IMG/VR virus record: IMGVR_UViG_3300009502_000028
Span: 19,929 to 83,928 of that record
DNA length: 64,000 nucleotides
Source of the DNA: a virus
Reading direction: 5' to 3' (one strand)
The notes beneath the pieces were generated by a model that ran no database searches, was not told the DNA's origin, and worked only from the letters and a program-made list of their open reading frames with translations. Positions 36,201-44,303 of this stretch are shown in pieces (position 1 is the first letter of the stretch; every line of letters starts with the position of its first letter). A program made the position numbers and the translations under genes.

Positions 36201-36933
36201 TAACAGCTTTAGCTTGTTTCTTCAAAATGAACATAACGGCATATTTCAGAATTCTTTTATATGCCATCGGATTCGTGTTTTTAAGCCTAATTAACGCAGG
36301 ATCACTCTTCAATCCCCACTCTCGTAACCACTTCATCACTTCTTCCGGCGTTACCTTCCGTATCCGCTGCTTTATCCACTCAATCTCTTGACGGGCTAAT
36401 GCCATCTGCTCCCATTTAATATCGTGGTAAGCAGTCTTATTATACATGTCAAAAAATCCACCCAATCCCTTGGAATGTTTCTTCTTAACAAGAATATCTT
36501 GCTTGTAATGAACCCATTCGTGATAAATATACACAGTAACCGCTTTGAAATCAATCGCTTGACCTCCTAATCTCTCTTTTGGCTTCTTAACACAAAATAC
36601 TAAATTGACAAATATTTCATTGTGCTTCGGAATATATCCCGCCTTGTTGACATTTTCTACCTCATACACAAACCTCCAGAATATCTTTTCCAAGTGATAT
36701 TTCGGAGATATTTCATTGGCATATTGCTTGATCACAGAACAAATAGCCATGTCCCACTTGTCAATGTAAGCAGATTTATTTTTATTAAAGAAATTAGAAA
36801 TATTTTCTATAAAAGCATTAATAGCCTTTTCTTCTTTTGCCGGTATATTTACAACGCCATCATTAATCATGAATATAAATAGAGAAGGGACGGCAAAATG
36901 CCCCTCCCACTTCTCAATAGCTCGATTAAACAA
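36187..36933 (-). CDS. Putative HExxH metalloprotease
   Basis: The motif VYIYHEWVHYKQDIL contains HEWVH, a zinc-protease HExxH signature, followed by a basic helical C-terminal region. The open frame extends up to 37113, but that would overlap the upstream gene by 173 bp. A TTG at 36933, eight bases past that gene's stop, is a better start, with an ATG at 36870 as another option. No family is recognised beyond the motif. Confidence 0.5.
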   Translation of the reverse strand: MFNRAIEKWEGHFAVPSLFIFMINDGVVNIPAKEEKAINAFIENISNFFNKNKSAYIDKWDMAICSVIKQYANEISPKYHLEKIFWRFVYEVENVNKAGYIPKHNEIFVNLVFCVKKPKERLGGQAIDFKAVTVYIYHEWVHYKQDILVKKKHSKGLGGFFDMYNKTAYHDIKWEQMALARQEIEWIKQRIRKVTPEEVMKWLREWGLKSDPALIRLKNTNPMAYKRILKYAVMFILKKQAKAVTKTR

Positions 36934-36940
36934 AACTAAA

Positions 36941-37570
36941 TTAAACTTTATATCCCATGGAAGTTGTGATATTGGTAATTTCCCGATATGAAAGACCGGT
37001 GCTTTTATTCTTACGTTTAATTGCCGATTGGATCTGTTTAATTGTAGGAGTTGCTCCAATTTTCCTACACCGATCCATATATAGACCCACTCGCCTACGA
37101 ATTTCGCCATCACTCATAGTAACCATCGTGGTATTAGCGGGAGATGCCGTAGAAGAAGATACTGAGTCCAAAGAAGGCACATTTACAACTTTATTATCCA
37201 TTGGCGTTACATTGCTAATGGGAACAGGAACCGGAATAGTTGTTTGCGCAGTAGTATCTACGGAGAATAATCGATATCCCTTAGTTCGATCAAAATCATA
37301 TCGCAACGGTGGAAGTCCATTGATAAGACAGTTTTGATATAATTGTTCAAAAATATCATCCACTGCGGTCTTATGAATAGGAAAACGATTAATGGCACCG
37401 GGATTAGTATTTTCTACTGCTGGAATTTCCAGAAGACCATCATTACATTTCCGCCGAATTGCCAACGTAATGTCGTAGCGGGAGAACATCTGTCCACTAT
37501 TCACGAATTCTTGAATCTGCATAAGAACCGCCGTTTGCAAAGTCACCGATAGGGTATTTGGATTGCACAT
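36941..37570 (-). CDS. Hypothetical protein, possible DNA-binding, 209 aa
   Basis: Two domains joined by a Pro/Val/Ser/Thr-rich linker (residues about 110-145). The N-terminal FVNSGQMFSRYDITLAIRRK and the C-terminal TPTIKQIQSAIKRKNKSTGL followed by SYREITNIT both look like helix-turn-helix units. No known family. Transcribed from a strong promoter with a longer leader than most genes here. Confidence 0.55.
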   Translation of the reverse strand: MCNPNTLSVTLQTAVLMQIQEFVNSGQMFSRYDITLAIRRKCNDGLLEIPAVENTNPGAINRFPIHKTAVDDIFEQLYQNCLINGLPPLRYDFDRTKGYRLFSVDTTAQTTIPVPVPISNVTPMDNKVVNVPSLDSVSSSTASPANTTMVTMSDGEIRRRVGLYMDRCRKIGATPTIKQIQSAIKRKNKSTGLSYREITNITTSMGYKV

Positions 37571-37615
37571 ATATTTATTGTTTTATTGTTTTATTGTTTT
37601 CTACGTTACATCAGC

Positions 37616-37643
37616 ATTATACGGGTTCGGTATAAAAAGTCAA
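37616..37643 (-). promoter_or_regulatory. Promoter of the 209-aa gene
   Basis: TTGACT (37643-37638), 16 bp, TATAAT (37621-37616). The TTTTTATACCGAACC core of the spacer is also in the PARP promoter at 39186-39213. Its leader (about 45 nt) contains a triple AAAACAAT repeat. Confidence 0.65.
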
Positions 37644-37655
37644 GGGAATATTTTA

Positions 37656-37889
37656 TTACTTTACCATTGCGTAGCCGGGAGTAATGAACAAGAATGCACA
37701 TATCCATCCTGCAACGCTGGCAAACATAATCCGAACAATATCCCATGCCACATTGACGGCATTCAAATCTGAAGATCTAATTTCCTTGATGATATCTATA
37801 ATTCCACAAATAAAACATAGATATAATCCGACATATAAACCCAACGCTATCCCTGCTAAAATTAGCAGGACTCCAATTGTTTTTTTCAT
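37656..37889 (-). CDS. Two-helix membrane protein, 77 aa
   Basis: MKKTIGVLLILAGIALGLYV with a first helix through residue 30 and a second from about 50 to 72 (IVRIMFASVAGWICAFLFIT). Cys residues lie in both helices. Follows the PARP gene with a 15-bp gap. Function unknown. Confidence 0.65.
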   Translation of the reverse strand: MKKTIGVLLILAGIALGLYVGLYLCFICGIIDIIKEIRSSDLNAVNVAWDIVRIMFASVAGWICAFLFITPGYAMVK

Positions 37890-37904
37890 ATAATATAATA
37901 TAAA

Positions 37905-39176
37905 CTATTTTACTTCTATCAAATATTTGAGACGTACTTGATTATCTCTCGGAACAATCAGTTCATCGAATCGCAGTCCGGTATTCGCCGCTTTTGCCCA
38001 TATAGAATCGTATCCGACCGGTTTATTCCCGCCATAGGAATTGATAAAATATGTATTCCCCATTGCAAAATCAGCAATAAAAAGCCATCCACTACTACCA
38101 TGCTGGCCACTGAACCTACCAAATGTATATTGCATGGATTTGCTACTATCCAACGCTCCATAGTGACCTTCACCAAACATTTTTCCGGTGAGAGTTGTCG
38201 TGGATGGAGGACTTACCTTTAGGCCCGTTTTCAAAATACTTAACAAATTAGCTTCGCTGCTACCATGCCAGATTTCCTTTATGTTTCCAGTTTTTTCATT
38301 AAAACTGTTCCAGTTATCATGAATTTTGATTTTTAGGAAAGTCATGATCCTAACATTCGAATATCCATGAATTGCCTTATTACTCGTATTAAACCACCGT
38401 ACAATTCTATCAATCTCTTTCTGATCGTTGAGCACATCAAAATCCACTTTGAATACCTGCTCCACTGACTTTGCCGTGGCATTGGTAGTGACGGGTTGTG
38501 ACTGCAATGCTTGATAAGAAGATTCGAGGGAATCTAATATGTTTGATTGTTTTTGAATGGCTCCGTCGTCTGGAAAAAGAGCTTCGACACTCAGTTTCAT
38601 ACCCACATTTTGTGGAACAATGCGAAGATACTGGTTCACCGCACTCGACATTTTATAAGACGCCCAATCACGGAGAGAAACACAATGATTTAAAGTTACC
38701 AGCAAATTACGAGCTTCGGTAATGCCATCTGGAGTAACGATACCGAGCGGAGTACTAAACAATCCAGTTGAAGAATTAAACTGAATTTGAGTAGAGGTGG
38801 TAATGCGATGAACATTCGCTTGAATAAGCCGATCAACCAACCGATCCAGCACGGGATTTTGGGTTTTAAGTAGTTGTGCTTTAGCGATTTGGCGAAGTTC
38901 ACTATTGCCCATGTGTTTTGATTCAGATACAACCGATGAAGCAGGACCGCCAACAGTTTTCAGTTCGGAATAACCTTTCTTAATTTTGTCCCGGCGCATC
39001 TCTTCCAGTTTAGTTTCTCCGCCACCGGGGAAAAGTTTACTCTGCCCACTATTACCAACCCGTCCCCACACGGCTTCAAAGTCCCCATTGTCATAAACTC
39101 GCCCCGTCCACCAGCGGTTCATGTTCACATCTACCCCAACGTTGATTAATCGCAATTCTTTAATTACAGTTGCCAT
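37905..39176 (-). CDS. WGR-domain poly(ADP-ribose) polymerase
   Basis: 423 residues. An N-terminal WGR domain (NRWWTGRVYDNGDFEAVWGR then VGNSGQSKLFPGG, about 18-75) is followed by a PARP helical-type middle region and a catalytic domain. The catalytic triad is visible: IWHGSSEANLLSIL (His near 303), GHYGALDSSKSMQYTFGR (Tyr near 338) and FDELIVPRDNQVRLKYLIEV (Glu near 403). This H-Y-E set is that of chain-forming PARPs. It uses NAD+ to modify targets. WGR domains bind DNA ends in PARP1-3. Macrodomain and ARH genes nearby could reverse the mark, and NAD salvage genes could supply substrate. Confidence 0.93.
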   Translation of the reverse strand: MATVIKELRLINVGVDVNMNRWWTGRVYDNGDFEAVWGRVGNSGQSKLFPGGGETKLEEMRRDKIKKGYSELKTVGGPASSVVSESKHMGNSELRQIAKAQLLKTQNPVLDRLVDRLIQANVHRITTSTQIQFNSSTGLFSTPLGIVTPDGITEARNLLVTLNHCVSLRDWASYKMSSAVNQYLRIVPQNVGMKLSVEALFPDDGAIQKQSNILDSLESSYQALQSQPVTTNATAKSVEQVFKVDFDVLNDQKEIDRIVRWFNTSNKAIHGYSNVRIMTFLKIKIHDNWNSFNEKTGNIKEIWHGSSEANLLSILKTGLKVSPPSTTTLTGKMFGEGHYGALDSSKSMQYTFGRFSGQHGSSGWLFIADFAMGNTYFINSYGGNKPVGYDSIWAKAANTGLRFDELIVPRDNQVRLKYLIEVK

Positions 39177-39185
39177 ATTGAAACG

Positions 39186-39213
39186 AGTATACCGGTTCGG
39201 TATAAAAAGTCAA
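39186..39213 (-). promoter_or_regulatory. Promoter of the PARP gene
   Basis: TTGACT (39213-39208), 16 bp, TATACT (39191-39186), ATG at 39176. Spacer nearly identical to the promoter at 37616-37643. Confidence 0.65.
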
Positions 39214-39231
39214 CTCCCTTTTTTAAAAACT

Positions 39232-39426
39232 TTAACGCCGGTAATAATAGCGATGATCCGAATGCCAATATGGCCCATAAAAAATAACAGGTGGAGGATA
39301 ATAAACTGGCGAAGAATAATAGACGGGAGTAGGACAATAAACCGGACCGGGACCAACATAGGTTGTACAACTGGGAAAACTTATAAGAACAATAATCCCG
39401 AATAATATTACAAATAATTTTTTCAT
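39232..39426 (-). CDS. Tyr/Pro-rich lipoprotein-like protein, 64 aa
   Basis: MKKLFVILFGIIVLISFPSC is a signal peptide with a Cys at the expected lipobox position (F-P-S-C, imperfect). The mature part repeats PVYYSSPVYYPPPV and ends HRYYYRR, like small outer-membrane YXXP lipoproteins of Gram-negative bacteria. Role unknown. Confidence 0.6.
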   Translation of the reverse strand: MKKLFVILFGIIVLISFPSCTTYVGPGPVYCPTPVYYSSPVYYPPPVIFYGPYWHSDHRYYYRR

Positions 39427-39428
39427 AT

Positions 39429-39944
39429 TTAAATCGGCGAAGGATTATAATGACATATTACTAACGATAACGCTTTATCTGCCGCAAAAATCTCTCGTAA
39501 AATCGCTTCCACGATGTTCCAATTTGCTCCGCCCCGATAACACCCGATATTTTGCGGCAATCCAAGTAGCTCTATATCATTTTCAATAGCATGACTTCGC
39601 ATTGCTGACACGCCATCAAATAAAGCATCATATGAGGTATATCGCTTATCTCTCCCAAAATCATATCGCTTATCTCTCCCAAAATCAAATTGACCATAGA
39701 TATTATAAATTATCTTATGAGGGACTGTCTGAATTGTTGCACAAGAAAAAATTCCAAGTTTATCTTTTGATGCCCGCAAAGTTGTTAAATCTGCGGCATA
39801 TGCTTGTGGATATGCGTCTTTAATAGATTTAGCAATGCCACTTCCGAATGTATGAAAGCAGTTGCAACTATGCCCAATACCACAAGGCTTTGTTTGTTCT
39901 TCATACCATGTTAATAAATTTGTGTTTTCTAAAAAATATATCAT
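39429..39944 (-). CDS. Macrodomain protein, TARG1-like
   Basis: 171 residues. CNCFHTFGSGIAKSIKDAYP, then KLGIFSCATI, IIYNIYGQF and GLPQNIGCYRGGANWNIVEA follow the macrodomain plan: an ADP-ribose-binding loop near residues 30-45 and a second Gly-rich loop near 133-145. This version, with GSGIAK and a later IGCxxGGxxW, resembles the TARG1/ALC1-like group that removes ADP-ribose from acidic residues or DNA. An in-frame 24-bp tandem duplication gives DFGRDKRYDFGRDKRY near 92-107. Confidence 0.85.
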   Translation of the reverse strand: MIYFLENTNLLTWYEEQTKPCGIGHSCNCFHTFGSGIAKSIKDAYPQAYAADLTTLRASKDKLGIFSCATIQTVPHKIIYNIYGQFDFGRDKRYDFGRDKRYTSYDALFDGVSAMRSHAIENDIELLGLPQNIGCYRGGANWNIVEAILREIFAADKALSLVICHYNPSPI

Positions 39945-40276
39945 ATAATTCGCAATGAGTTTATCGCTTGCTCCAATATCTCCACAGCATCCTCGGATTT
40001 ACCGGTTTCCAGTTTTGTCAACTCTATTATAACGGCTTCTATCACATTCTCTTTTCCCTCTTGATATCCATCTTCATATGCGTCATTGACAAATTTCTGA
40101 ATAACCTGCGGCTGAGTTAACCGTTCATATATTTTCGATGCAAAAATCCGAAATACTTCTCGCTCTTTCCAATCAAGTGGAACGTCGGATAACATAGACA
40201 AATCGTCTTTCCACAGATGGATGAACGAAGGATATAGTGGACCTTCAACAAGATAATCTTTGGCATTATTAGTCAT
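39941..40276 (-). CDS. Hypothetical protein, 111 aa
   Basis: MTNNAKDYLVEGPLYPSFIH, helical, with KFVNDAYEDGYQEGKENVIE in the middle. Overlaps the start of the macrodomain gene by four bases. No family recognised. Confidence 0.6.
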   Translation of the reverse strand: MTNNAKDYLVEGPLYPSFIHLWKDDLSMLSDVPLDWKEREVFRIFASKIYERLTQPQVIQKFVNDAYEDGYQEGKENVIEAVIIELTKLETGKSEDAVEILEQAINSLRII

Positions 40277-40277
40277 A

Positions 40278-40496
40278 TCATTGCCAAGGATAACATTTAC
40301 GACAAGGAAGTAATACGTTTGTTATAGTTGACATCCCCATATAACCTCGTCCGAGACACCGTTTACAATTTGCTTTTGGTGCCCATGGGGCTCGAATTTT
40401 ATTGCCTTCTTTATCTTCTAATACAACCGGCACTTTTTTTTCCACTTTACCGGTGACCGCTTTCTCTAATTGATATTCTACTTTAGGTTCATTCAT
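40278..40496 (-). CDS. DnaJ-type zinc-finger protein, 72 aa
   Basis: MNEPKVEYQLEKAVTGKVEK, then ANCKRCLGRGYMGMSTITNV-LLPCRKC. CxRCxGRGY resembles half of the DnaJ CxxCxGxG finger. The start lies directly next to an IS left end that carries an outward promoter. Confidence 0.65.
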   Translation of the reverse strand: MNEPKVEYQLEKAVTGKVEKKVPVVLEDKEGNKIRAPWAPKANCKRCLGRGYMGMSTITNVLLPCRKCYPWQ

Positions 40497-40499
40497 TGT

Positions 40500-40618
40500 T
40501 TTGGAGGAAGGAAACCCCGACGGCTTTAGCCTCGGGGAGGAATTCCGACCATTCTTAATATCCTACACCAATTACCTCAATTTGTCAACCACAAAAATAT
40601 TTTAACTTTTTCGATGTT
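40500..40618 (+). repeat. Solitary left end of the TnpB-3-type element
   Basis: 119 bp nearly identical to 24290-24408, the left end of the TnpB-3 element, with only a few changes, but no tnpB follows; a minus-strand gene ends right at its inner edge. On the minus strand it contains TTGACA, 17 bp, TAGGAT and the GGCTTTAGCC hairpin, reading into the zinc-finger gene ending at 40496. Confidence 0.85.
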
Positions 40619-41062
40619 TTATTCAACTGTTACTTGATAAAATTCAAATTCTTCTTTTGGGACTTTATAAAAAAATTCATTTTCTTTTACAAATCGATTA
40701 CTGGATTCTTTTAGAAATCTAGGTTTTATGTACTTCTGAATTTTTTCAGCAGATATAAATCCAACATATTCATATTCTTTAGATAAAATACAGTAATGAG
40801 CTTTTCCTTTCGCAAAGAATTTAGCCTTTCTCTCTGGCACGTTTATTTCTGCATAAGGAAAAACTGCATTTACCCAATTTAAACGATGTTCAACTTCCAC
40901 TCGAATTATACCGTCTTCCGATATTAAGTCAATGTCATATTTGTTTGGATGGTCTATTAAAACCAATCCACGTTCAGCAAAAAAATCTTTAATCAATCGG
41001 CGAGATTTCGGATCGTTTTTTGTGTGAAGACCTTTATCAAACGGTTTATTCACGCCTATCAT
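40619..41062 (-). CDS. Putative PD-(D/E)xK nuclease-like protein, 147 aa
   Basis: NKYDIDLISEDGIIRVEVEH (about 41-60) followed by INVPERKAKFFAKGKAHYCI resembles the D...ExK core of restriction-endonuclease-like folds, with VEVEH in place of ExK. The last residues and stop adjoin a solitary IS end. The nuclease call is tentative. Confidence 0.4.
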   Translation of the reverse strand: MIGVNKPFDKGLHTKNDPKSRRLIKDFFAERGLVLIDHPNKYDIDLISEDGIIRVEVEHRLNWVNAVFPYAEINVPERKAKFFAKGKAHYCILSKEYEYVGFISAEKIQKYIKPRFLKESSNRFVKENEFFYKVPKEEFEFYQVTVE

Positions 41063-41643
41063 GAGGCGGGCTTTCCTGCGATCTCCTCACGAACATTTTC
41101 CCACGTCGTTATCTCTGCGGCATCATAATTAAATTTGAAATCCCGAGCGCCATTAGAATGCCCTTTGCACGTAGTAACCGACCATCCTTTAGTGTTCCTA
41201 CCTATTTCCTCATTCATCTTTCCACATATTTCACAAATATGAGCCGACATATGCTCCGCCAAAGTAACCATTCCTCTAATTTTTTTGTCCCCTCCACTAT
41301 AATAAAAACGCAACGATGAAAATTTTTCCTTAACCTGTAAAGCTATAACCTGCGAAATTACTGAGGGTTCCATTAATTCGCCGTATGTCCATTTATAGGG
41401 CAAACGGAATTTAATTACCATACCATTCCAAAGCCGTTTAAACCCAAACTTAACAGATTTCTTATAGACATAAGGGGGGTTATCAATATGATGCTGAATT
41501 CCCTCGCATAAAGTGTCTAATAAAAAAAACCACCCGTTGCCTGGAAATCCCCAACACATACACGTCTCCGCCATAGGAGCGTTTCTATCTTGAAATATTT
41601 TCGGGTATTTTTTACAAAGATATTCATCTAAATATTTATTCAT
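41059..41643 (-). CDS. Conserved phage protein, 194 aa
   Basis: CMCWGFPGNGWFFLLDTLCE near 28-47, QVKEKFSSLRFYYSGGD near 105-121, and AEHMSAHICEICGKMN near 130-145. This trio is a recurring pattern in phage proteins of unknown function, with two Cys pairs likely binding zinc. Overlaps the nuclease-like gene by ATGA. Confidence 0.65.
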   Translation of the reverse strand: MNKYLDEYLCKKYPKIFQDRNAPMAETCMCWGFPGNGWFFLLDTLCEGIQHHIDNPPYVYKKSVKFGFKRLWNGMVIKFRLPYKWTYGELMEPSVISQVIALQVKEKFSSLRFYYSGGDKKIRGMVTLAEHMSAHICEICGKMNEEIGRNTKGWSVTTCKGHSNGARDFKFNYDAAEITTWENVREEIAGKPAS

Positions 41644-41678
41644 ATATTTTATATTTTATCGCTAACAATGAGTATGGA

Positions 41679-42317
41679 TTAGTGATGATCAACCGCCGAT
41701 ATAATTTTAATATCCATTATTTTTTTCACTTCTTGAAATGTCAATGGACGTTTAAACTCATCAAATCCAACATCCAATATTTTTCCGTAATTGCTTTTGC
41801 TATTTGTCATCTGACAACTAGAATGGCTATGCCCGCAAAGCATCCAACTTCCTTTACCCGAATGATTCCATATTAGGTTTGGATAATGAGACATCGCAAT
41901 AAATTGATCATTAACGGATATTTCCATATAATGATTAATATAAACAACATTCTTATATCGAAGAGGATACACTTCACTCTCTGGAGTATAATTATCCCCA
42001 AGTAATTTTTGAACTATTGGTTTATAAATATTTTTAAAATGCGGGTTTGAATGATTTCCCGCCATTAAATAAATATTTTGGCAAATAATACGAGAAATAA
42101 GAGACTCAAATTGTTCTATAGAACAATTAAGTACCAAATCACCCAGATTAAAAAGAATATCCTCCTGACCAACACTATCGTTCATGGATTTAATTAAAGC
42201 TTCATTATGGGTTTGAACCGAAGCATATCCCCGTTTCTCCCATACGAATGATTGTCCATGATTCCAATGCCAATCAGAAGTAAAAAATACATTCTGGTCA
42301 GTAGTCCTAAGCGTCAT
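41679..42317 (-). CDS. Calcineurin-like metallophosphoesterase
   Basis: 212 residues from ATG at 42317. Motifs in order: FTSDWHWNHG, FNLGDLVLN, LMAGNHSNPH, AMSHYPNL and LCGHSHSS, the full metal-binding set of the phosphoesterase superfamily. The substrate is not evident. Small phage versions act on cyclic nucleotides, 5' ends or proteins. Confidence 0.9.
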   Translation of the reverse strand: MTLRTTDQNVFFTSDWHWNHGQSFVWEKRGYASVQTHNEALIKSMNDSVGQEDILFNLGDLVLNCSIEQFESLISRIICQNIYLMAGNHSNPHFKNIYKPIVQKLLGDNYTPESEVYPLRYKNVVYINHYMEISVNDQFIAMSHYPNLIWNHSGKGSWMLCGHSHSSCQMTNSKSNYGKILDVGFDEFKRPLTFQEVKKIMDIKIISAVDHH

Positions 42318-42321
42318 CATA

Positions 42322-42891
42322 TTATTTTTTTACAATTTTTAGTAGTTCTTTTAACACGGCAACCGTTTGTAATGTATCAGTCCGTGCGGTGTGTAACTCT
42401 CCTTGTGGAGATAGATTAAAATAACTCACCAGACTTCCCAATGATCCAGAAACGTCATCAGGAAACAATTTAGCCGCTCGTAAAAATTGACAGATGATAG
42501 ACGTATCTATTGTCCTATAGCTAACAAAAGTATCCCATGTTCCAGCGCCAATTAAATCTTGTTTAATTCTAAGAATATCAAAATAAATTCCGTGTCCAAT
42601 TGGAGTAAGTTTTTCGGCTCCGCCATTTGAATTTTTTTGTAAGAATTGATACAATTTTGGCTTTGCTGTCTTATATGGAATGGCGACACCATCATGGGCA
42701 ATTATATTAATATGATTAACGGTTAAAGCTTGAGCTGTTACAACATATTGATCATTATCAGGTTTTACCAATAAATCAAGTTCATCTACGACATTAAGAT
42801 TTTCATCTAATGCAACAAAACAAGCGGTAAACAGGCTGGTATCAAGAGTTGTACCGCCGGTTTCCGTATCAAAACAAATATATCGATTCAA
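42322..42891 (-). CDS. DEDDh 3'-5' exonuclease (DnaQ/RNase T-like)
   Basis: 189 residues. Exo I FDTETGG near 7-13, Exo II IGHGIYFDIL near 97-106, and Exo III LHTARTDTLQTV near 166-177 give the D-E-D-D-h set. Probably trims DNA or RNA ends in replication or repair. It lies one base downstream of the DNA ligase gene. Confidence 0.9.
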   Translation of the reverse strand: MNRYICFDTETGGTTLDTSLFTACFVALDENLNVVDELDLLVKPDNDQYVVTAQALTVNHINIIAHDGVAIPYKTAKPKLYQFLQKNSNGGAEKLTPIGHGIYFDILRIKQDLIGAGTWDTFVSYRTIDTSIICQFLRAAKLFPDDVSGSLGSLVSYFNLSPQGELHTARTDTLQTVAVLKELLKIVKK

Positions 42892-44109
42892 TTAACGATC
42901 TCCCTTTAAACAATTGTTGATTTCCACCCTGGCATAATTAGGAACTCCTAATCCAGTTAAACCATTATATAGAAATGTCACTTCTCGACCAATCCATTTA
43001 TTTTTCTCACTCAAAAAGATTCTACCCTCTTCCATTGTTCCTTTGAATGTGGCATCAAACACCTTATCATTCCATTTAAGAGTAATAATCTTTCCGGTCC
43101 CGGCCCAATTACCGTTACCCTCTTTAATATCTAAAATAATTGCTTCTGAATCACATAACTCCTTTACTTTCAACAAGTTCCGACTACGTTTGTGTTCATA
43201 TGGCATATTCATATTCCTAAGAATATTACCTTCATCGCCACGTTTAAGGCGGGTTTTAAACTCAATATCCAACTCTGCTTCACTATGAATTGAAATGGTA
43301 GGAACATGTTCGCAATACGCATATTTCCCTATAATTTCCGAATCAATAAACGCTTTCCGATTTCTATATGGGGAGGATTCTCCCAAATTGTCATCGGGAA
43401 AATATCCATCATAAATATAATAACGTATTAATTGTTTACTTCGAGCAAAATCCTCGGAAGAGACATGAACGGTCTTTCGACATAATTTGGCAATTTCATT
43501 TAGTTGTTGACGATAATCATCATTAAACAATTCTCCGTGTAATACCGCCGATGGATGATGTTGAAAAAATTCTTTTAAACTTTCAACAATATGAGGAATA
43601 CTAACAAATTTTTCACCTTTTCGTGAGATAGCACCGCCCGAAGTTATTAGGCAGCATATTCCATTATACTTGTTCTGTGCTCCCCATTCCTCCGTGGAAA
43701 AATCTATAACATCGGCATAATCTTTATATGATTTTGCTAAAATTGGTTCAATGTATCTAACTTTATCAATATCTGCTTCGTTTTCCCAATATCCTCCACT
43801 TTTAAACTTCTTTGACATGGCAGCTTTAGCTTCTTTAAGAGCCTGAGATTCCCCTGTAGTCTCATTCGCTTTACCTAGATTTTTACCTTCACATACGGTC
43901 CATTCACTTGTTACAAGATTAGAACTTCCCTTTTGTCCGGTGACAAATCTATACTTATTATTATCGGTTTCCACCCGCCATGTTTGGATCGCCCCGGTTG
44001 AAGTGCGGGAATAAAGAATAGGAAACGGTTTCACTGTTTTTGCTTGAGTTAAAAAAAGATCGAGGAAGGATACTGTGCTGCCGGGCTTTGTTTTATCGTT
44101 ATCAATCAT
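42892..44109 (-). CDS. ATP-dependent DNA ligase with WGR-like N-terminus
   Basis: 405 residues. The N-terminal ~110 residues (GAIQTWRVETDNNKYRFVTG then NLGKANETTGESQALKEA) resemble a WGR-like DNA-binding unit found in some phage ligases. The nucleotidyltransferase core has AQNKYNGICC (KxNG instead of KxDG, Lys near 148), ILHGELFNDD-type motif III (VLHGEL), and RNLLKVKE (motif V). A C-terminal OB fold follows. Seals nicks in phage DNA. Confidence 0.9.
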   Translation of the reverse strand: MIDNDKTKPGSTVSFLDLFLTQAKTVKPFPILYSRTSTGAIQTWRVETDNNKYRFVTGQKGSSNLVTSEWTVCEGKNLGKANETTGESQALKEAKAAMSKKFKSGGYWENEADIDKVRYIEPILAKSYKDYADVIDFSTEEWGAQNKYNGICCLITSGGAISRKGEKFVSIPHIVESLKEFFQHHPSAVLHGELFNDDYRQQLNEIAKLCRKTVHVSSEDFARSKQLIRYYIYDGYFPDDNLGESSPYRNRKAFIDSEIIGKYAYCEHVPTISIHSEAELDIEFKTRLKRGDEGNILRNMNMPYEHKRSRNLLKVKELCDSEAIILDIKEGNGNWAGTGKIITLKWNDKVFDATFKGTMEEGRIFLSEKNKWIGREVTFLYNGLTGLGVPNYARVEINNCLKGDR

Positions 44110-44150
44110 AATGTTATATGCGATGGCTTTGATTTTCTATCAGTCCTAAC

Positions 44151-44179
44151 ATTCTATATCATCTATCGCAATTTGTCAA
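44151..44179 (-). promoter_or_regulatory. Promoter of the ligase-exonuclease-phosphoesterase operon
   Basis: TTGACA (44179-44174), 17 bp, TAGAAT (44156-44151), ATG at 44109. The leader is about 35 nt, longer than usual here. The rest of 44180-44303 shows nothing. Confidence 0.55.
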
Positions 44180-44303
44180 TTCTTTTCCCACTTTTTTATC
44201 GGGGGATTTCTTGCCCCGTTAGGTTAAACTGTTGTCGTTTTTTACTTTTTTGTCGAATTAGCTATGCTCTTCGCAATATGCAACGCTTCCTTCTCCGTTA
44301 TAT

